Source: Paenibacillus_S vulneris
GTDB lineage: Bacteria > Bacillota > Bacilli > Paenibacillales > NBRC-103111
DNA: 64,000 nucleotides
Direction of reading: 5' to 3'
Assembly (NCBI RefSeq): GCF_039543185.1
Contig: NZ_BAABJG010000006.1
Location: forward strand, 124,001 to 188,000
The notes under the pieces were generated by a model. It worked only from the letters and a program-made list of their open reading frames with translations, was not told the DNA's origin and searched no databases. Positions 61,484 through 64,000 of the stretch are shown here, one piece after another. The position numbers were made by a program, and so were the translations under genes. Numbering within the stretch: the first letter of the stretch is position 1; each line of letters opens with the position of its first letter.

Positions 61484-63043
61484 TTAAAAACGGGTTTCAT
61501 ATAGGTTGACGATTCCTTCCCTGCGGTTATAGCGTTGGGTAGCTTCTTTGATGATTTCTTCTCCGCCTTTTTGCCTGTACTCCTGGATGACCTTAGGCCA
61601 ATCGGTGATAGGCTCTTTGCCGTAAATCATCTTGATGATATGATCCATAATGAGTCTCGGAGCACCATCCTGCGTAATTGGCGCCAGATCCTGGTATTTG
61701 GCGAATGAAATCAAATCCGGATTAAAGCCGATGCCCGGCAATCCCTCATATTTGACAATATGGTCGAGCGCAAACAGCGTATCCCGCCCGTTCTGATCCA
61801 GCTGCAGCCGCATTCTATTGGCTACGGCGTCATGAGCCCCCCACAGTGTGCCGCTGCGCCAGCCTTCTTCTTCTATCGCTTCCTTCGTTTGAGGAAATTG
61901 GTACTGGATCCTGCCGGCTACTGTCGTATAGGTATCCCCTTCAATGCCAAAAGTAAAGAATCTCTCCGCCTCCGGCGTCTGCATCCAGTCAAAAAACTGT
62001 ATGATGCGCGCCGCTGTGTCCGGCTTTACGTTCTTATTAATGTAAAAAGCCGAAATGACGGGCGTATAGTGGAAGTACCCGCCGGTACCTTCCGGACCTT
62101 TCGGAGAAGGGATAATATCTACTCGTGCCGAAGGAACGGCCTGCTTGATCGAGGTGCGGAAATCAACCAGACCGATCGCATTGGACGACCAGATTCCCGC
62201 CTTGCCCGAGCGGATATAGCTTATAAAATCCGCCGACGAGATCGTCGCGAAATCTTTGGCGATCAGCCCCTCATCCAGCATCGTCTTGTAGGTTTCCAGC
62301 GCTTTTTCCATATGCTTGACATCAAAAAACTTGGGCACAACCTGCCCGTTCACCACTTCAAACTGATCGCGGTATGGCAGCACGTCGTAAGCTCCGAGGA
62401 TGATGTCGGCGTACTTCAGGTTCTCCCTCATTAAATAAGGATGCTCAACTCCCAGCTTCTTAAAGGCTCTGAGCACATCGAGAAACTCCTCCACCGTCTG
62501 CGGCGGCTTGAGACCTGCCTTCTCCAGCAGATCCGACCGGATAAAGGTCGCTCTTCGGGAAGGGTTCGTCAAATAGGTTGGAATACCGTACGTTTTTCCG
62601 TTGTAGGATACCGCCTCCCATGCATCCTTTGGCACGTTCTTGAGCAAATTGGGGGCATACTGCTTTAACAAATCATCGATCGGCATGAAGACGCCGGCCT
62701 CTACCGACCCCGACATGATCGTACTGGTAGGCGTACCGTTGCTTCCGACGACATCCGGAATGCTGCTGCCTGCAAACATGACCGGAAGCTTCGATTCCTC
62801 TATCACCTTGACTTCGAGGGAAGTATGGGTCAGCTCCCCCAGCTTCAGTACCCACTTTTCCCGGCTCAGATCCCCAATCCGCGAAAAATATCCGCTGCTT
62901 GAGGTCGTCGTGTAAGAGATGGAAAATTTCGCAGGCTTGTCCTGCTCAGCCGCCGGATGCTTTGTTGTATCGTCGTGGAAACAACCGGCAGTACCAGCAG
63001 CTGCAATCGCTATGATCATCCATGTGCCGACGGTTCTTTTCAT
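61484..63043 (-). CDS. Extracellular solute-binding lipoprotein (large, LplA-like)
   Basis: 519-aa ABC substrate-binding lipoprotein. The lipobox AAGTAGC puts the lipidated Cys at about 21 (start MKRTVGTWMIIAIAAAGTAGC). Oligosaccharide-binding family features: YGIPTYLTNPSRRATFIRSD, GAYDVLPYRD, WMQTPEAERFFTFGIEGD. The ATG at 63043 follows GGAAGGG. Its usual permease pair is not in the window, and the downstream YesNM genes suggest it may present ligand to the kinase or to permeases elsewhere. Confidence 0.88.
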   Translation of the reverse strand: MKRTVGTWMIIAIAAAGTAGCFHDDTTKHPAAEQDKPAKFSISYTTTSSSGYFSRIGDLSREKWVLKLGELTHTSLEVKVIEESKLPVMFAGSSIPDVVGSNGTPTSTIMSGSVEAGVFMPIDDLLKQYAPNLLKNVPKDAWEAVSYNGKTYGIPTYLTNPSRRATFIRSDLLEKAGLKPPQTVEEFLDVLRAFKKLGVEHPYLMRENLKYADIILGAYDVLPYRDQFEVVNGQVVPKFFDVKHMEKALETYKTMLDEGLIAKDFATISSADFISYIRSGKAGIWSSNAIGLVDFRTSIKQAVPSARVDIIPSPKGPEGTGGYFHYTPVISAFYINKNVKPDTAARIIQFFDWMQTPEAERFFTFGIEGDTYTTVAGRIQYQFPQTKEAIEEEGWRSGTLWGAHDAVANRMRLQLDQNGRDTLFALDHIVKYEGLPGIGFNPDLISFAKYQDLAPITQDGAPRLIMDHIIKMIYGKEPITDWPKVIQEYRQKGGEEIIKEATQRYNRREGIVNLYETRF

Positions 63044-63147
63044 ACGATTCCCTTCCATCCCAAGAATTGAATAAGCTGACCCCACAAAAAGGGTACATTG
63101 AGGGCAGCCCTTAAATTTTACATTGTATTGTGGTAAGCAAGACATAC

Positions 63148-63197
63148 GAAAGGGCTGCCCGCAGGTTGCCTGTTCACCTGAAGTACAGCCCCTTTCT
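63148..63197 (-). terminator. Hairpin after the Gfo/Idh gene
   Basis: Arms GAAAGGGGCTG and CAGCCCTTTC enclose an inner CAGGT/ACCTG hairpin, between the oxidoreductase stop and the SBP gene. No T run follows on the minus strand, so it may act as a processing or attenuating hairpin rather than a full terminator. Confidence 0.4.
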
Positions 63198-63223
63198 TCA
63201 CCGGAGTCCCCTGGGAGCAGACG

Positions 63224-64000
63224 CTAGCTCGGGTACTTGATCTCTACCTTCCGTCCCTCGGCACTCGATAATTTTGCGAAGTGCACCAGGGTCTGCGATT
63301 TCAAATAATCCGCACCGCTGGTTTCCGAATCCCGCTGCTCCTTAAGCGATGCCAGGAATTCCGCCAACGTATCAGAAGTATCTACCCCGCTGTAGTTGGT
63401 AATCGTTTCCTTGACCCCATCCTTAATGAGATGGATCTCCTGATTCTCGTATTGGATCGTGCCCTCCGTTCCTTCGATCCTCCAGTTGCCGTGCCAAGGC
63501 GTCTGTTCCCCCCTGGAGGCGATAGAACCGGTATAGCTGACCTTCACACCGTCTGCCATCTCCAGGAGAGCGCTGGTGTTAATGATGGCGCCTTCTTCAT
63601 CCCATCCGCCGATAGGATTGTACATGTCCGCGTAGACGCTTTTTCCTTCCTCGCCGGTCAAATAACGGATCATATCAAAATGATGGACGCCGATATCGTC
63701 CAGCAGGCTGACCGTATATTTGCGCTGCACATGGTGATATCGATAAAATACGATGTCTATAGCGGAAATCCGTCCGATAGCGCCTTCATCCAGCAGCTGC
63801 TTCAATTTGCGCACGGCGGCGTGGCGGCGGTAATTCTCGGCGATCATGAAGGGAATGTTCTCCTTAGCGGCACGCTCCACCACTTCGATGGATTCTTCGT
63901 AATCAAACGATATCGGCTTTTCACACAAAACCGGCAGCTTCTTATCGAAAGCGGCGTTGTTAACGACCGTATGCGCCATCGGCGAGGTCACATTGACGAC
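63224..64000 (-). CDS. Gfo/Idh/MocA oxidoreductase (5' end beyond window)
   Basis: NAD(P)-dependent sugar or cyclitol dehydrogenase, C-terminal ~258 residues only. The reading frame stays open to the window edge, so the Rossmann N-terminus is missing. Visible motifs: the family CEKPISFDYEES segment (LPVLCEKPIS), the substrate-domain YRRHAAVRKLKQLLDEGAIG and the catalytic-histidine DDIGVHHFDMIRYLTG. In the same direction as the following solute-binding gene. The substrate cannot be told. Confidence 0.88.
   Translation of the reverse strand, partial: VVNVTSPMAHTVVNNAAFDKKLPVLCEKPISFDYEESIEVVERAAKENIPFMIAENYRRHAAVRKLKQLLDEGAIGRISAIDIVFYRYHHVQRKYTVSLLDDIGVHHFDMIRYLTGEEGKSVYADMYNPIGGWDEEGAIINTSALLEMADGVKVSYTGSIASRGEQTPWHGNWRIEGTEGTIQYENQEIHLIKDGVKETITNYSGVDTSDTLAEFLASLKEQRDSETSGADYLKSQTLVHFAKLSSAEGRKVEIKYPS

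Overview
The window is chromosomal DNA from a spore-forming Gram-positive of the Paenibacillus type. The evidence is a tricistronic gerA-type spore germination operon, YesM/YesN two-component systems with AraC-type response regulators, an SLH-domain exoprotein, strong AAGGAGG ribosome sites, many GTG and TTG starts, and a crowd of glycoside hydrolases and sugar regulators. I see no tRNA, rRNA, insertion sequence, phage gene or CRISPR array. Species and genome position cannot be fixed from sequence alone.

Layout. 1-3.8 kb: 5' part of sufC behind a Fur-like box, a DUF1802 gene, a tiny membrane protein, a CAP-SLH exoprotein and the decayed tail of a second copy of it. 4.2-6.7 kb: methionine salvage pair mtnK-mtnA. 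6.8-12.9 kb: export operon with a double-length HlyD-like adaptor, an ABC ATPase, a MacB-like permease and a 763-aa secreted protein. 13-17.3 kb: lacI-GH38 alpha-mannosidase unit with two identical 12-bp operators. 17.4-18.9 kb: exported and PilZ-like proteins. 19.3-24.8 kb: IclR-controlled sugar-acid operon (SDR, FAH hydrolase, split UxaA dehydratase, SDR). 25-33 kb: lutABC L-lactate oxidation genes, a gerBAC operon and a LutR-like GntR regulator. 33-42 kb: AraC regulators, a GHL6-like glycosidase, a Rieske-FAD oxidoreductase, a sugar-binding lipoprotein and a GH36 alpha-galactosidase. 42-47.5 kb: dihydrofolate reductase, CstA-type pyruvate carrier with its YbdD partner, and a LytS/LytT-type system. 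47.7-52.6 kb: small hypotheticals, a YunC homologue and a PAS-GGDEF-EAL protein. 52.7-64 kb: GH95 fucosidase, DUF3817 protein, epimerase, GH28, YesMN, a sugar-binding lipoprotein and a truncated Gfo/Idh/MocA gene.

How it fits together (inference). The glycosidases recognised here (GH38, GH36, GH95, GH28) lack signal peptides, so they probably trim imported plant oligosaccharides in the cytoplasm. The IclR operon has the parts of a non-phosphorylating 6-deoxysugar (L-fucose or L-rhamnose) acid pathway ending in pyruvate plus L-lactate. LutABC next door would oxidise that lactate, and CstA with LytST would handle pyruvate.

The most unusual feature is a family of about 40-bp hairpin repeats. 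Units lie in the same orientation just upstream of genes, usually against the Shine-Dalgarno sequence, at four places (mtnK, the PilZ-like gene, and both uxaA halves). Several stems carry compensating base changes.
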